The notes: a model not told the origin generated them from the sequence alone. 64,000 nucleotides of DNA from Eustoma russellianum (GCA_036186865.1 AP025045.1:17535250-17599249), one strand, 5' to 3'; positions 1 to 10,720 are shown, numbered from the stretch's first letter. Made by a program: numbers and translations.

Positions 1-300
1 TAATATTAGTTTAGTTTGCATCCTATCATGCTTTCTGCCTATGCTGTATCAACTTGGGATGGGCTATTGGACATGGTACATTTTCAAGTTATGGAACTAA
101 GCGTAACAATTTTTTGCCTACTAGGTCACAGTTGATTGGTGTCCAGAGAAAACTTCATACTAGTCAAAGTGCCAATACTGACCAAGAAACCCCAATCTGT
201 GGGTGATACGGGTGTTATAGGTTCCTTGTGTCTTGCAACTGATTCTAAGCAGTCCAGGAAAATTAGGAACTTGTAAAGTGTCTGGAGGACAATAAGCACC

Positions 301-498
301 TGCAAAGTGGAAGGTTATGTTCAAATTCAAGATCATGAGTTTCAAGCTGAAGGAACTACAGTATTCGCTGATGACTTGGTGAGATCAATTACATGTAATA
401 TGAAGGCTTCTACCTTATTGCAGTTGTTGAGCTTGGATCATCTAACATGGGGAAGGGATGGGATCTTCACTCTAACCAAATGCGTAGAAGATCTTCAG
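301..498 (+). CDS. Candidate coding exon of an unrecognised host gene
   Basis: An open frame runs from about 301 to 498 and ends exactly at CAG|GT (499-500), a good splice donor. The frame (codons in phase with 307) gives a non-repetitive peptide containing the stretch VQIQDHEFQAEGTTVFADD. It is in phase 0 at its 3' end and joins in frame to the exon at 2659-2961. I do not recognise the family, and the upstream boundary is uncertain; a CTGCAAAG acceptor just before 307 is possible. Upstream sequence (1-300) shows no convincing coding frame and may be intron. The peptide does not look like gag or pol, which favours a host gene, but a decayed pseudogene is possible. Confidence 0.35.
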
Positions 499-785
499 GT
501 GTGCACATTTAAACTTTTTTTGCTTGATTAATTTCATCTATCATAGAAGCTGTACTATTTTAGAGAGGACAAAATACTGACACTTGTTTAGAGGTAGGAA
601 TATTGATGAACTAGGATGGATAGATTTGATACAGAAGCGATATGTTACCACCTTCCGGCCACCACCTTTTACCTGATCATATATAGTGGAGGATAATTCC
701 TTATATTGGGATAGTTTAAGAATATAAATCTAATAGAGTATCAAATGCAAGATTGTGAATAATGTTTTTGAAAAGGGAGAACAGC

Positions 786-1405
786 GGTGTGATTTGGCGC
801 AATTATCTCTAAACTTCCTCTAGCTTGGTTTTCGATCTTTAGAGCCCCTATGGTTTTGGACAAGAACGGAAACCCCATTTAATTGCTTAATTAAGTCTAA
901 TTAACGGCTTGTCTTACATGCTCCTCTAACTACCCGGTAAAAAGCCTATAGCCTCGGAACATTTTCCGGCTAGCTAAAACCAATTTTACAGGCTTCCTGC
1001 CTCCAGTTTGCCAGACGGGGGCGATTGGATGGAGAGGGGTAGGTGGGGGTGGCTGGGATGGGTAAGAAGGTGTTGGAGTGGCGGATGGGGTGGAGGTGGT
1101 GGCAGACGGCAAGAGTGGTGGTGAGTTGGCGGGGATAGTGGAATTTTATTCGGCAGAGGGTGGCTAGGGGGAGAGGTTGCTACTGAGATGTGGTTGAGGG
1201 TGGCTGAAATGAAGGGAGGGAGAGGACGGTGGTGGTGCAGTGTTTGTGGGGATATAATAGTCAACTCACACCCTAGGGTTAATTAGACTTTATTCATTTG
1301 GCAATTAAATGGGTTTCTCTTTTAATCCAAAACTACATAGGTCTACATGTCGGAAAACAAACTAGACGGGTCTGAAGGTAATTGCCGCAAACTACAGGGG
1401 TGTAA
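786..1405. mobile_element. Foldback/MITE-like element with long terminal inverted repeats
   Basis: The left arm (about 786-905) and the reverse complement of the right arm (about 1278-1405) align over roughly 115-130 bp with small gaps. Examples are the innermost GTCTAATTAAC/GTTAATTAGAC pair, CCCATTTAATTG, the CCTATG-type block and the TTTGGCGCAATTA/TTTGCGGCAATTA block near the tips. The core between the arms (about 906-1277) is a GC-rich G/T-skewed stretch whose bottom strand reads as a Pro/Ser/His-rich frame; I treat that frame as compositional, not a gene. There is no transposase. A target duplication could not be fixed by eye, so the superfamily (MULE-type or other) is open. Confidence 0.6.
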
Positions 1406-2469
1406 ATGTAATTTTTCCTTTTGAAAATGATATTTAAATTTCCATGTTTTGTGTCCCAATTTCTTAAAAATTGATATAAAAGAATGATGGCAGATGGCAG
1501 GCAAAGCAGTCTCGAGGTTGAATCAGGTGTGTAAAGTGAAGTAAGGGGGCCTAGTCCTAAGGAGCACGAGGCAGAAAGAGGATTATTCAGGGTGGGGTCG
1601 ATAGGTCTCTAATGAGACAAAGTAGGTTGTCAAGAACCATCATGTTGTTTAAACGCGTTTTATTTTCAGAACCGGAACTTTAAATTGAGTGTGTTTTTGC
1701 ATGCAAGCCCTTCCTTAGCAGGTCAACAAGACCACAATGTTCAAATGAACTGGAATCTGCTTGGTCTGTGAAGGTTTGATGAAAGAGGTTCAGAATGGTA
1801 TTCTAGTGGCATATTGTTTTGCCTTCTCGACTTTTTAGCCAAGTATGCAGTGGGACCTTGCATCTCACCTGGTTATGCATCGCTTGCTACATTAACTGTC
1901 CTTGTAAAGTTTCCAATTTGCAACATCAAAAATGAAATAAAGAAAAGAAAAATATATCTACGTTGTAAAAGATTTGTAAAACTAGATTACCTCGTGAAGA
2001 AGGTCCAAACGACGGAAAAGCTACATTTATTAGGTGTCTAGCTTCTTGCATTATTTGTCATTCCACATTAAGAACGATGTTATATTTATTTAATTAGTTC
2101 AATATAATCTTTGCCATTGGATTAATGTGACTTATTAATATGATGTGGCAGAAGTTGTAACATTACTGGCCATACTAGATCCCATTGGAAATATCCACAT
2201 GTAGTTCTTTGGATTAGGGCCGTGAAGGTCTACATCAAGTTGAATACATGTTTATCAATTTGCTGTGCTCCAAACTAGCTATTTTGCGTGTTTGAGGTAT
2301 ATAACGCCTTGCTTCAGCTCGGTTGCGATATATAATGCTTTGCTTGAGCTTGGCTCATTAAGAAACGGGAAGTTCTAAAATAGGCTTATTTGGATTATTA
2401 CTGTCAGAAAGAATACATAGTTTTGGGAATTTCAACGAAGTACACTGAATATGAGTAATGTTTGTGCGC

Positions 2470-2491
2470 GTGTGTGTGTATATATATATAG
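2470..2491. repeat. GT/TA microsatellite
   Basis: A short run of alternating GT followed by TA dinucleotides inside the putative intron. Confidence 0.8.
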
Positions 2492-2658
2492 TCTCTGTCG
2501 TAACTTTGTCATTCACCTAACACACTGTTTTACATGTTACCAAGAGTCGCATATGTGCTATGCACTTTGGCACCGGCAAGCGGAGTAGTGGTGACCACTG
2601 CACTAAGGTAGAAGCCTTCATATTACATTGTACAATCTGATGCGTTACATGCTTTCAG

Positions 2659-2961
2659 ATATTGTCCCATCAACTTATTTATGTCCCTGTTGCTATTGTT
2701 GAAAACACACCAACGTTTTGCCATGTGTGTTATACCTGTTGCCGACACCAGTTTAATGTTTCGGCGCCCTTGACCAGAGAAATCGAGGTTGAACTTAACC
2801 TTCCCATCGAACTTATAAAGACCCCAATGGCGTACGAATTTCGTATCTTCTCTTATAGGCAGTCTGTTTTCATCTGCAATCTTATGGATATGGACATCAA
2901 TCGGACCTGGGTGCCTCGGAGTTCCCTTGCCACTAAGTATGTACTTAAGAGGCCATTGTGA
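2659..2961 (+). CDS. Candidate terminal coding exon of an unrecognised host gene
   Basis: The exon starts after TGCTTTCAG (acceptor) in phase 0 and is open to a TGA at 2959-2961, about 100 codons. The peptide has a Cys-rich segment (FCHVCYTCCRHQF, about residues 20-33) and a basic C-terminus ending in KRPL. It is read without an initiating ATG, so it is an internal or terminal exon. With 301-498 it forms an in-frame two-exon model. I do not recognise the product. Between its stop and the copia element at 3085 lies about 120 bp that may be 3' UTR. Confidence 0.38.
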   Translation: MLSHQLIYVPVAIVENTPTFCHVCYTCCRHQFNVSAPLTREIEVELNLPIELIKTPMAYEFRIFSYRQSVFICNLMDMDINRTWVPRSSLATKYVLKRPL

Positions 2962-3084
2962 AACCTCTCTGCATTGTTTTTTATTTCCGCCCTCTTCTCC
3001 ATCTGGAGGCCATCCTATTTGTTCACTGACAACTTTGCCAAATATTCGTTAACTAGTACACTAGTACACCATATTCCTATTATT

Positions 3085-3758
3085 TGTTGGGAGGAAACCG
3101 CGAGATAGCATAGCGGAATAGGAAATAATCTCTCCCAAATACAGCAACTATAGAGAAATAATCGAACGAAACATGAACAAGAACACCAAGATCAACCAAA
3201 CAATCTTGGAACACAACAAGATACAAGAGAGGAACCAAAATACAAAGCTGAAATTTTCAGACAGAAAATTTCAGTCTCGGGAATGCAGGTATCGGTCACA
3301 TCTAGACACCTCCAAAACACATCTTCACCGTTCAGAATGTACTAATGTGTCTTGGGAACAATCTGTCAAAATTTGGTGACGATCCGACGGTGCAATACTC
3401 AGCAAATGCAATTTTCCCGGAGGCTGGCAGACTGCCCAGCACCTACGAATTTTCACTCTTCCTCACTTGTATTTGCCTCTCTTATTTTTCTTCTTGTTTT
3501 CTTGTTCTCTCTTGCATTTGTTCCACACATCACCTCCATTTATAGTGCTCCATTTTGTTTATTTTCAATGCACAAGGTCTTCAAAGTCTTCCAAGCATTA
3601 AACATCCTTTGGAGAATCAAAGCAACATTCCAACTTCCTTGTATTGGTATTCTTCAATGTTATAATTGTGTTTGACTTAAGACATTGGAACTCTCCAATG
3701 TTGAAATTGTCTTTTGACTCCAACATTGAGACTCTCCAACTAGGAGGGATACTCAACA
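3085..3758 (-). repeat. 3' LTR of the copia element (674 bp, internally deleted)
   Basis: It matches the right LTR closely but lacks a block of about 128 bp present at roughly 6508-6640. It runs from TGTTGGGAGG to CTCAACA. The next bases (3759-3772) read CGGTCGGGGGAGTT on the minus strand, a polypurine tract. Confidence 0.92.
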
Positions 3759-3772
3759 AACTCCCCCGACCG
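3759..3772 (-). promoter_or_regulatory. Polypurine tract of the copia element
   Basis: The minus strand reads CGGTCGGGGGAGTT immediately inside the 3' LTR, the expected site for plus-strand DNA priming. Confidence 0.7.
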
Positions 3773-3790
3773 ACTAGTTGGAGGGTGGCA

Positions 3791-5470
3791 TCAACCCGGA
3801 AGCCATGCTGTAAAACTCAAACTTTCCTTTTGACAAACTTTTGTCAACATGTCAGAGCCATTTTCATCCGTATGAATCTTTTCAAGCTCGAATAGCTTGG
3901 TATTCAAAGCATCACGAATACTTTCATGCTCTCCATCATCTGTAAGAAATACATACTCGTTCGGGGGGTAACAAACAGAAGGTCTTCTGTCACGGGTAGA
4001 CCGTCTCAACTCAACAGCACCAGCAGGGTGCTCAACCGCCTCTTCCTCATGATGGACTTCATTCTCAACACCTGGAGTCACATCAGGCTCATCAACTACA
4101 ACATTTGGCGTGGGAGCAGTTGTAGTTGGTTGATCACCAGCCAAGTCTTCATCTACATGAGTAGGAATTTCTTTCTCAGCCTTCTCAATATCATCGATGG
4201 TGTAGTCCTCCATAAACACAACATCTCGGCTGCGAACAAGCTTTCTTGCAACCGGATCAAAGAAGCGATAGCCGAACTCATCAAGTCCGTATCCCGCAAA
4301 TACACATTTTTTTGTCTTGCCATCAAGTTTGGATCTCTCATCTTTTGGAACGTGCACATAAGCAAGGCACCCAAACACCCGAAGATGGTCGTAGGAGACA
4401 TCTTTTCCACTCCACACACAGTTTGGAACATCAAACTTCAAAGGCACACAAGGTGTGAGATTCAGCACTTGCACCGCTGTATTTAATGCTTCACCCCAGA
4501 AATACTTCGGCAACGTTGACTGAGATAACAAACATCTCACTCTTTCAATCAAGGTTCTATCATTCTTTCGGCTAGCCCATTCAATTGCAATGTCTTCGGA
4601 GGAGACCTTTGGTGGCGTATACCTTAGCTCCGACAATATTCTTCGAAAGGACCAATACATTCTCCCCCGTTATCCGTTCGGATACACTTGAGCTTCTTTC
4701 CTGTTCTCTTTCAACCGATGCTTGAAAGGACTTGAATGTATCAATCACTTGGTCCTTCGTCTTCAAGGTTATAGGCCCAAATCTTCCGAGAATAATCATC
4801 AATAAACGTCACAAAATAGTAAGCACCGCCAAGTGACCGGGTCTTCATCGGTCCACACACATCGGAATGCACCAAGTCCAAAACCTCCTGCTTTCTTTTT
4901 GGTTCGGAGGACTTGAAGGACACATGTCTTTGCTTTCCCAGCCAAACAATGCGGATATTGCTTCAGTCTTGCATCGGAAACACCGGATAACACATTCTTC
5001 TTGGCCATGATGCTCAATCCCTTTTCGCTCATATGACCCAAACGTTGGTGCCATAATTCCGAGGAGCTATCATTCTCACAAGTATTCATGTAATACTTGG
5101 AAATCCCAAATTTGGCAACGTACAAATTGAGCACTTTTTTCCTCTCGCAACCAACATTGAGCCCTTCGTCAATTTCCATTCATTACCTGGAAATGAACTA
5201 CAATATCCATCATCACTTAGCTTTCCAACGAATAAGATGTTGAACTGAATATCGGGAATATGCTTCACATCCTTGAGAACTAATGTAGTTCCATTACTAG
5301 TCTCAACACAAATATTCCCCATTCCGACAATGCTTGATTGTCATCTATTTTCCATACTACGTACTACTCCGAAATCACCAGCCTCATAGGTTGAGAAAAG
5401 ATCACGCCGAAAGGTAGCATGTGTAGAAGCACCACTATCAATCACCCAATCCATCTCTTCAGATGATATA
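3791..5470 (-). pseudogene. copia pol remnant: protease and integrase, RT/RNase H deleted
   Basis: On the minus strand, in order: an aspartic protease with the D-S-G-A-S active-site motif (about 5425-5450), a pre-integrase segment with an H-x-R-L-G-H motif near 5040, then integrase core. The downstream integrase frame (4660 to 3791, about 290 codons) includes HLRVFGCLAYVHVPKD and RSTRDRRP. That frame then passes directly from an acidic linker to IRDALNTKLFELEKIHTDEN and SDMLTK, which is the extreme C-terminus of copia RNase H. The whole RT and most of RNase H are therefore missing, although the frame stays open across the junction near 3905. Other frameshifts divide protease and integrase (around 4660-4923, 5086-5340). 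It cannot encode active replication proteins. Confidence 0.85.
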
Positions 5471-5579
5471 TTAACAGTTTCTACACAATCATCACAAATA
5501 ATGAAGAAATCATCAACAATGGCAATATCATCATTGTTGGTACCTTCTTTCTTGACATCATTGTTGCTACCTTCTTTCT

Positions 5580-6374
5580 TGTCTCTCATTTCTCTTTCAG
5601 CTTTCGGCAATGCTTTCGGATGTGACCTTTCAAGCCACAGTGATGGCACTCTACATTTGACCATTTGTTGGAACCCCCCCACGAGACTTGCCACGATCCG
5701 AAGATTGGTTTTGACTCTTCCCTCTTGATGCACCACGAGTATTCTGAGTTCCTCTCGGACTTCTCCCCCCGTGATTCGGTGACCAACGTCTCCGAATGAG
5801 AAGAGGAACCAAGAGACTTGCGCCTCATTTCTCACTAAGAACGGCGCTCTTAGCCGATTCCATTGTGAGAACACCATTTGGAGCAGAATTTGATAACGAT
5901 GTCCGGAACGTCTCCTATGAATTTGGTAAGAGTGCCAAGAAGCCACAAAACTTGTATCTCATCATCAAAGCTTATGCCCATCGTCGCCAATTGATTCATA
6001 ATTCCCTGAAAAGCGTTCAGGTGGCCGGCCATTGATGAACCGTCATCATACTTCAAAGACATCATCTGCTTGATTAGAAATAGCTTATTGTTCCCCGTAT
6101 TCTTAGTATATAACTCATCCAGGGTTGTCAAGAGGGTTCTCGCAGTAGACACCTTGCTTACATGATTCAATACATTATCATCGACCCATGACGGAGGTAT
6201 CCACAAACTTGTCTGTGCAGCAGGTTCCATTCTTCATCACTTTTCCTTCGGGCTTCTCGGCAGAGAAAACCGGAACATGAAAACCTTTGACATAGAGCAA
6301 ATCTTCCATCTTTCCTTTCCAACATTATAGTTGGAGCCAATCAAACTGACCATCCTGGATGTATTCACTTCCAT
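5580..6374 (-). pseudogene. copia gag remnant with CCHC zinc knuckle
   Basis: An ATG at 6374 (minus), 25 bp inside the PBS, begins a typical copia gag start but meets a stop about 45 codons on. The gag frame resumes at 6230 and continues with shifts to the zinc knuckle at 5607-5648, C-H-H-C-x4-H-x4-C. Gag would package element RNA in the cytoplasm. Several frameshifts (near 6240, 5850, 5830) make it non-functional. Confidence 0.75.
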
Positions 6375-6398
6375 AGTTGCAAACAGTCAAGAGAACCT

Positions 6399-6411
6399 GG
6401 CTCTAATACCA
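6399..6411 (-). promoter_or_regulatory. Primer binding site (initiator tRNA-Met) of the copia element
   Basis: The minus strand reads TGGTATTAGAGCC two bases inside the 5' LTR. It matches the copia/tRNA-iMet primer consensus except for one C to T change. Confidence 0.85.
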
Positions 6412-6413
6412 CT

Positions 6414-7215
6414 TGTTGGGAGGAAACCACGAGATAGCACAGCGGAATAGGAAATAATCTCTCCCAATGCAGAAACTATAGAGAAATAATCGAACGAAAC
6501 ACGAACAATTTTTAGCGTGGAAAAACCTCCCAAAGTAGGAGTAAAAAACCACGGGACCCGTAGGCCACTTAAACGATCTCCACTATAATCAATAATGGAT
6601 ACAACCAAGTCTCTCTAGGCACAGCTAGAGGAATACAACAACATCAAGATCAACCAAACAATCTTGGAACACAACAAGATACAAGAGAGGAACCAAAATA
6701 CAAAGCTGAAATTTCAGACAGAAAATTTCAGTCTCGGGAATGCAGGTATCGGTCACATCTAGACACCTCCAAAACACATCTCCACCTTTCAGAATGTACT
6801 AATGTGTCTTGGGAACAATCTGTCAAAATTCGGTGATGATCCAACGGTGTAATACTCGGCAAATGCAATTTTTCCGGAGGCTGGCAGACTGCCGGCACCT
6901 ACGAATTTTCACTCTTCCTCACTTGTATTGGCCTCTCTTATTTTTCTTTTTGTTTTCTTGTTCTCTCTTGTATTTGTTCCACACATCACCTCCATTTATA
7001 GTGCTCCATTTTGTGTCTTTTCAATGCACAATGCCTTCAAAGTCTTCCAAGTATTAAACATTCTTTGGAGAAATCAAAGCAACATTCCAACTTCCTTGTA
7101 TTGGAATTCTTCAATGTTATAATTGTTTTTGACTTAAGACATTGGAACTCTCCAATGTTGAAATTGTCTTTTGACTCCAACATTGAGACTCTCTAACTAG
7201 GAGGGATATCCAACA
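6414..7215 (-). repeat. 5' LTR of the copia element (802 bp)
   Basis: The longer of the two LTRs. It keeps the block of about 128 bp missing from the left LTR and ends CCAACA just before the TTATT duplication. Confidence 0.92.
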
Positions 7216-7240
7216 TTATTGTGTCATCTATGCAAGTAGA

Positions 7241-7385
7241 TATAGAGCTGAAGGTCTCACTGAATCAAACTCTCTATCCCTTGGGACTGGAGGTAATGTT
7301 TGTATGATTCTCACCCTTCCCAGACTCTAGCGGTACCATTTGATCTCGTTGGGATATACTGAGTATGTTATTGTTGTAATGGTTG
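7241..7385 (+). mobile_element. SINE-like 3' tail (Au-type)
   Basis: It contains CTCTATCCCTTGGGACTGG, a CACCCTTCCCAGACTCTAGC block and GGGATATACTGAGTATG, followed by a TTGTTG-rich tail. This is the organisation of the 3' part of Au-like plant SINEs. A second copy is at 22456-22590. The 5' tRNA-derived part was not recognised, so it is probably truncated. Confidence 0.5.
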
Positions 7386-7794
7386 TAAAACTAGGCAAAT
7401 TCGAGGTTGTGTGTGAGGTTGAGGGCATTATAGGTAGGGAGCATATCTAACCTATAGGAGCATCGTGACCTTTCAAAGCTGACATGGTCTTGGTCATAGT
7501 ATTCTTCACTTCTTCACGGAAACCAATCTTAGATGGTTTAATTGCATTATTCATAACATCTTTGAAATGACGCATAGTTCTTTGATAACTTTCCGTCATA
7601 AATCTGTGTTACTTGAAGCAATCTGCTTCTCTTTCAATGGCGGAAGAGCTTCAACGTATGTTTTATTGAAATAAAAACGCGAGTATGGTTGGGCTCCAAC
7701 AGTCACGAACCTTCAAAGAGTAACGGAAATTTACTATTGTTAAAGATGAAGTACGTACAACAAATTCACTTTCCCTAATGCATTACTTATTATG
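7386..7794. other. Unannotated stretch between the SINE tail and the solo LTR
   Basis: I see no gene, repeat or RNA signature here; composition is ordinary and AT-rich. Confidence 0.5.
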
Positions 7795-8910
7795 TGATGA
7801 GCCAAAATCTGACCTGCTCATAAAAAGACAAAAATCTTCAGTCAGTCAAACATTCAACGTAGCTCAGGTTCAGCTAGTTGACTAGTCAGCCTCGGTCAGA
7901 AAGCTTCAGTCTCGGCCACTACTATCTTTAGCTAAAGCAAGTCTATTAAAGTGGCTAAGACAGATTCAATTATAACTGTTGGTCAGCTCGGCCGCATGCC
8001 TGAGTCAGGTCGGCGCTTGCTCAATATGACCAAGAATGGTTAGAAATGAAGTCGTCTTATAAGGATAGTTTGACATACTGCACCTCGGCTCAACAATACT
8101 TTAGTCAAAGCAACCGCTTCTAGTCAACCTCAGCCAATAAAAGGAATCAACAGTGCACAACTTCTAAGGGAAGCATATTCAGCTCGGCCTCGGAACAGCT
8201 TCGGCCTTAGCCTCATATTAGCACAGAGCTCTAGCCTCGCCTTGCTCTCATAAAGGCTATTGCTCAGAGTATTTTGGATAAGATCGGAGAATATATTATC
8301 ACCGCTATTTGAGACCCACCAAGACAATTCTGTAAAGTACTTTCCAGGTGTCAAGTATCGCTTGGCTAAGTACAAAGTCATCATTGCTGGCCGACCTACA
8401 CATCATAGAGTCAGCCACTGACACAACTGCAAGCACATGCACTTGTCCCATCAAACTGCACACCTGCAGCAGACAAGATAGCCATCTCAGACACGCAATA
8501 ATTCCATCATCGAGCAGAGGGACAGACCTCATCATCTTATTATATAAACATAACCTTTTCCAAACGAAAAGGGGGGGGGGCAACTTCAATCAATTTCAAC
8601 CACAACTTTCGGAGCCTTCTTCTCTAAGGAAAGACTCCATCTTCAAAATAGCATCTTAGCCGAGACCCAAAACATATCTATTCTTACTGAGAACATCTGA
8701 CATGTCCCATTCTAAACCTATATTCCAGCATAAGCTGCCTACTAAAACACTCATAACTGACTGAGCGTCGGAGGGTTTTCCCAGGGCAGCGCCCTGGGCC
8801 TCTAACGTTTCTTTTCCTTCTCAGGTTCCATTGACGGATTTAGACGGAGAGTTAACGACAAACCACAAGGATCACCTCTGATCCACCTGGTGAGGATCTC
8901 GACCTCATCA
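7795..8910 (+). repeat. Solo LTR of a Tat-like Ty3/gypsy family
   Basis: It begins TGATGAGCC and ends CTCATCA. Its 3' third is clearly related to the LTRs of the element at 9537-16314: the shared blocks are TGAGCGTCGGAGGGTTT, GGGCAGCGCCCTGGG, TCTAACG and CTTCTCAGG, and both carry repeated CTCGGC motifs. Flanks TTATG (7790-7794) and TTATT (8911-8915) match at 4 of 5 positions, consistent with an ageing target duplication. No internal region of this family lies beside it, so it is most simply a solo LTR. Confidence 0.72.
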
Positions 8911-9536
8911 TTATTGCTACACACACAAAAAAAAAAAGCCTCAAGTATTTCTTTTAAATTCAAAGACAATTTTTGAATTTGTTATATATTTTTGGTATGC
9001 TCCAACTCTGACTGTTTAGCTTGCTTTTTATGTATGCATACTCACAGTTGCTTTGACATGCATCAAGTGGAGTACAAGATAATAAATTAGTATGCTCCAA
9101 GCCTCCAACTCTGGCTGTTTAACTGTTTGAGTTATAGAACACTTGGCTTGAGCTTGCTCATCCAAAATGAGAATATCCCAAACTCGGCTTGTTCGATCGT
9201 TGAACTTGGAAGTTGGGTTTTCAGTGGGTTTGATTTCCGCAAGATTGTTTTCTAGTTATGTGATGTGAGAGCCTTATCAAGAGTATGTAGAACGCGGAAA
9301 CCACCAAGGTTCAAAAAAATAAAATAAAAACTTTTGAAAAATTATTTGCCTTCTTTTTAAAATGCCCAACTCCTCCACTTCTCTCTTCTTTCTATCTGCC
9401 CCAACGATAACTTCACTCCCACCCCCCGCCGCCTTTAACGTTAACTTTTCCGTCGCTAACCGATCTTCTCTTCTCTGCTCTCATCTATGTACACCCAATC
9501 AATCACTTTGAAGTCAAATTTAGTAACTCCTCCACT
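8911..9536. other. Unannotated flank of the Tat-like element
   Basis: It contains a short imperfect direct repeat (TATGCTCCAA...CTCCAACTCTG-type, about 8996-9020 and 9091-9118) and a C/T-rich segment (9350-9480). No coding frame was recognised. Confidence 0.4.
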
Positions 9537-10613
9537 TGATGATACCAGAGAAAATTCATCCGTCAGTCAATGACAATCACGTTAGAGCAAGAGTACAGAA
9601 ATGACTAAGTGCCGCAGGTCGGCCTGACGACTGACCAAGTCCTACGCGGACAAATATTCCGCCTCGGCCACAGAGGCCCCACGCCATCTCGGCTCCATGG
9701 TCAGCACCCTACTGGAACTAAGGGTTCCACCTCGGCCTAAAGGGTTCCACCTCGGCCTAAGGGTTCCACCTCGGCTCAATGGCTTACCACGGCCAATGGA
9801 TCTTATCTCGGCTACAGTTATCAACTGGAATAGCCTGGCCAGAACCTTGACCCAAGCATTTTGTCACAAGACCTCGGCATTTCTGCCCTTCAAAATGGCA
9901 CCTCCGGCCATAATAACAGTTATCTCGGACATCTAGAAGAGCGGATATACATCCAGCTCGGCCAAAGGAAACCAGCCCTTGGTTCCTGGCTGAGCCCTCA
10001 ACAGTTCCATCTCGGCCAAAGGAACACATCTCGGCCTCGGATCTGCTCTCGACCACGGCTCTGATTATTAATCTCGGCCAGGTTACAACAGTCACAGAGC
10101 TGTATGCTACGTGGTCTACATGCAATATCCAACTTTCCAGATGTCAACCATACGGAGGGAAGGTGCCAGTACAGCAATCCTTAGCAGCTGCACGGCTACC
10201 ATGCAAGCGGGCCAGACGTCGTCATCTCAACCATCTGAGACACGCAGCCCCTAGCTTCGCCAACTATAAAAGAGCTTCTCCAACAGTAAGAAGCTCCAGG
10301 TCAAAATTGTATGGTCAAAATCCAAGTCCAAACCTCAAGTGAGAAAAACACCCCGCTGCTCTCATCTCAGCTCGGCCTGCACTTTGGCCGACCTCAAACA
10401 GGTTTCATCAAACCTATATTTCAGTTAAAGCCATACGCTATAATGCCCGCAACTGACTTGAGCGTCGGAGGGTTTCCCCGGGGCAGCGCCCTGGGACCCC
10501 TAACGCTCTCTTTCCTTTCTCAGGCTTCCTAGGAGGACAAGTGACTGAGGGGTGACGGCCTTAGACCCCGGATATTTCGACTTTTACCTTGGCGAGACAA
10601 TCCGACCTCGTCA
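9537..10613 (+). repeat. 5' LTR of the Tat-like element
   Basis: 1077 bp, TG...CA. It matches 15242-16314 almost base for base, with scattered single-base changes and a few 1-2 base indels. It contains a threefold tandem of a GGGTTCCACCTCGGC unit of about 19 bp (9721-9778), many CTCGGCC heptamers and a sense TATA box. Confidence 0.95.
10263..10270 (+). promoter_or_regulatory. Sense TATA box in the 5' LTR
   Basis: AACTATAAAAGAGC lies about 345 bp before the LTR end, a plausible U3 promoter for the sense gag transcript. The same sequence occurs at about 15964 in the other LTR. Confidence 0.6.
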
Positions 10614-10632
10614 AATTGGCGCTAGAAGGAGG
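10614..10632 (+). promoter_or_regulatory. Probable primer binding site of the Tat-like element
   Basis: AATTGGCGCTAGAAGGAGG directly follows the LTR. The TTGGCGC core is the usual opening of Tat/Athila-type primer sites. I did not assign the tRNA. Confidence 0.55.
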
Positions 10633-10720
10633 GCCTGAACCTCCGGGTCCCTTGACTCTCGAAATATCAAGTCATTTTCAACAACTCCTCTTAGCTGACC
10701 TGGAAGCTATTGAGAGAAAG

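Larger units (their letters stand above)
499..2658 (+). other. Putative long intron of the candidate host gene
   Basis: The interval begins GT after CAG and ends TTTCAG before the exon at 2659. It contains the foldback element at 786-1405 and a GT/TA microsatellite near 2470-2491. The remainder is AT-rich, and I see no gene in it. Short open frames such as 1814-2041 have no recognisable content. Additional small exons cannot be excluded. Confidence 0.3.
3085..7215 (-). mobile_element. Ty1/copia retrotransposon, ends complete, RT-deleted (non-autonomous)
   Basis: Both LTRs begin TGTTGGGAGG and end CAACA on the plus strand. The whole unit is flanked by a perfect 5-bp direct repeat TTATT (3080-3084 and 7216-7220), so the insertion boundaries are secure. 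Orientation is minus: a primer site complementary to initiator tRNA-Met adjoins the right LTR and a purine-rich tract adjoins the left one. Internal order on the minus strand is gag, zinc knuckle, protease, integrase, then a jump to the very end of RNase H. Gag and pol carry frameshifts. The left LTR is about 128 bp shorter than the right. Confidence 0.93.

Noticed and set aside
986..1264. Pro/His/Ser-rich bottom-strand frame
   Set aside because: It lies in the skewed core of the foldback element; low complexity, no gene signature.
3926..4486. Plus-strand frame of 186 codons over the copia integrase
   Set aside because: It is an antisense shadow of the minus-strand integrase, without motifs of its own.
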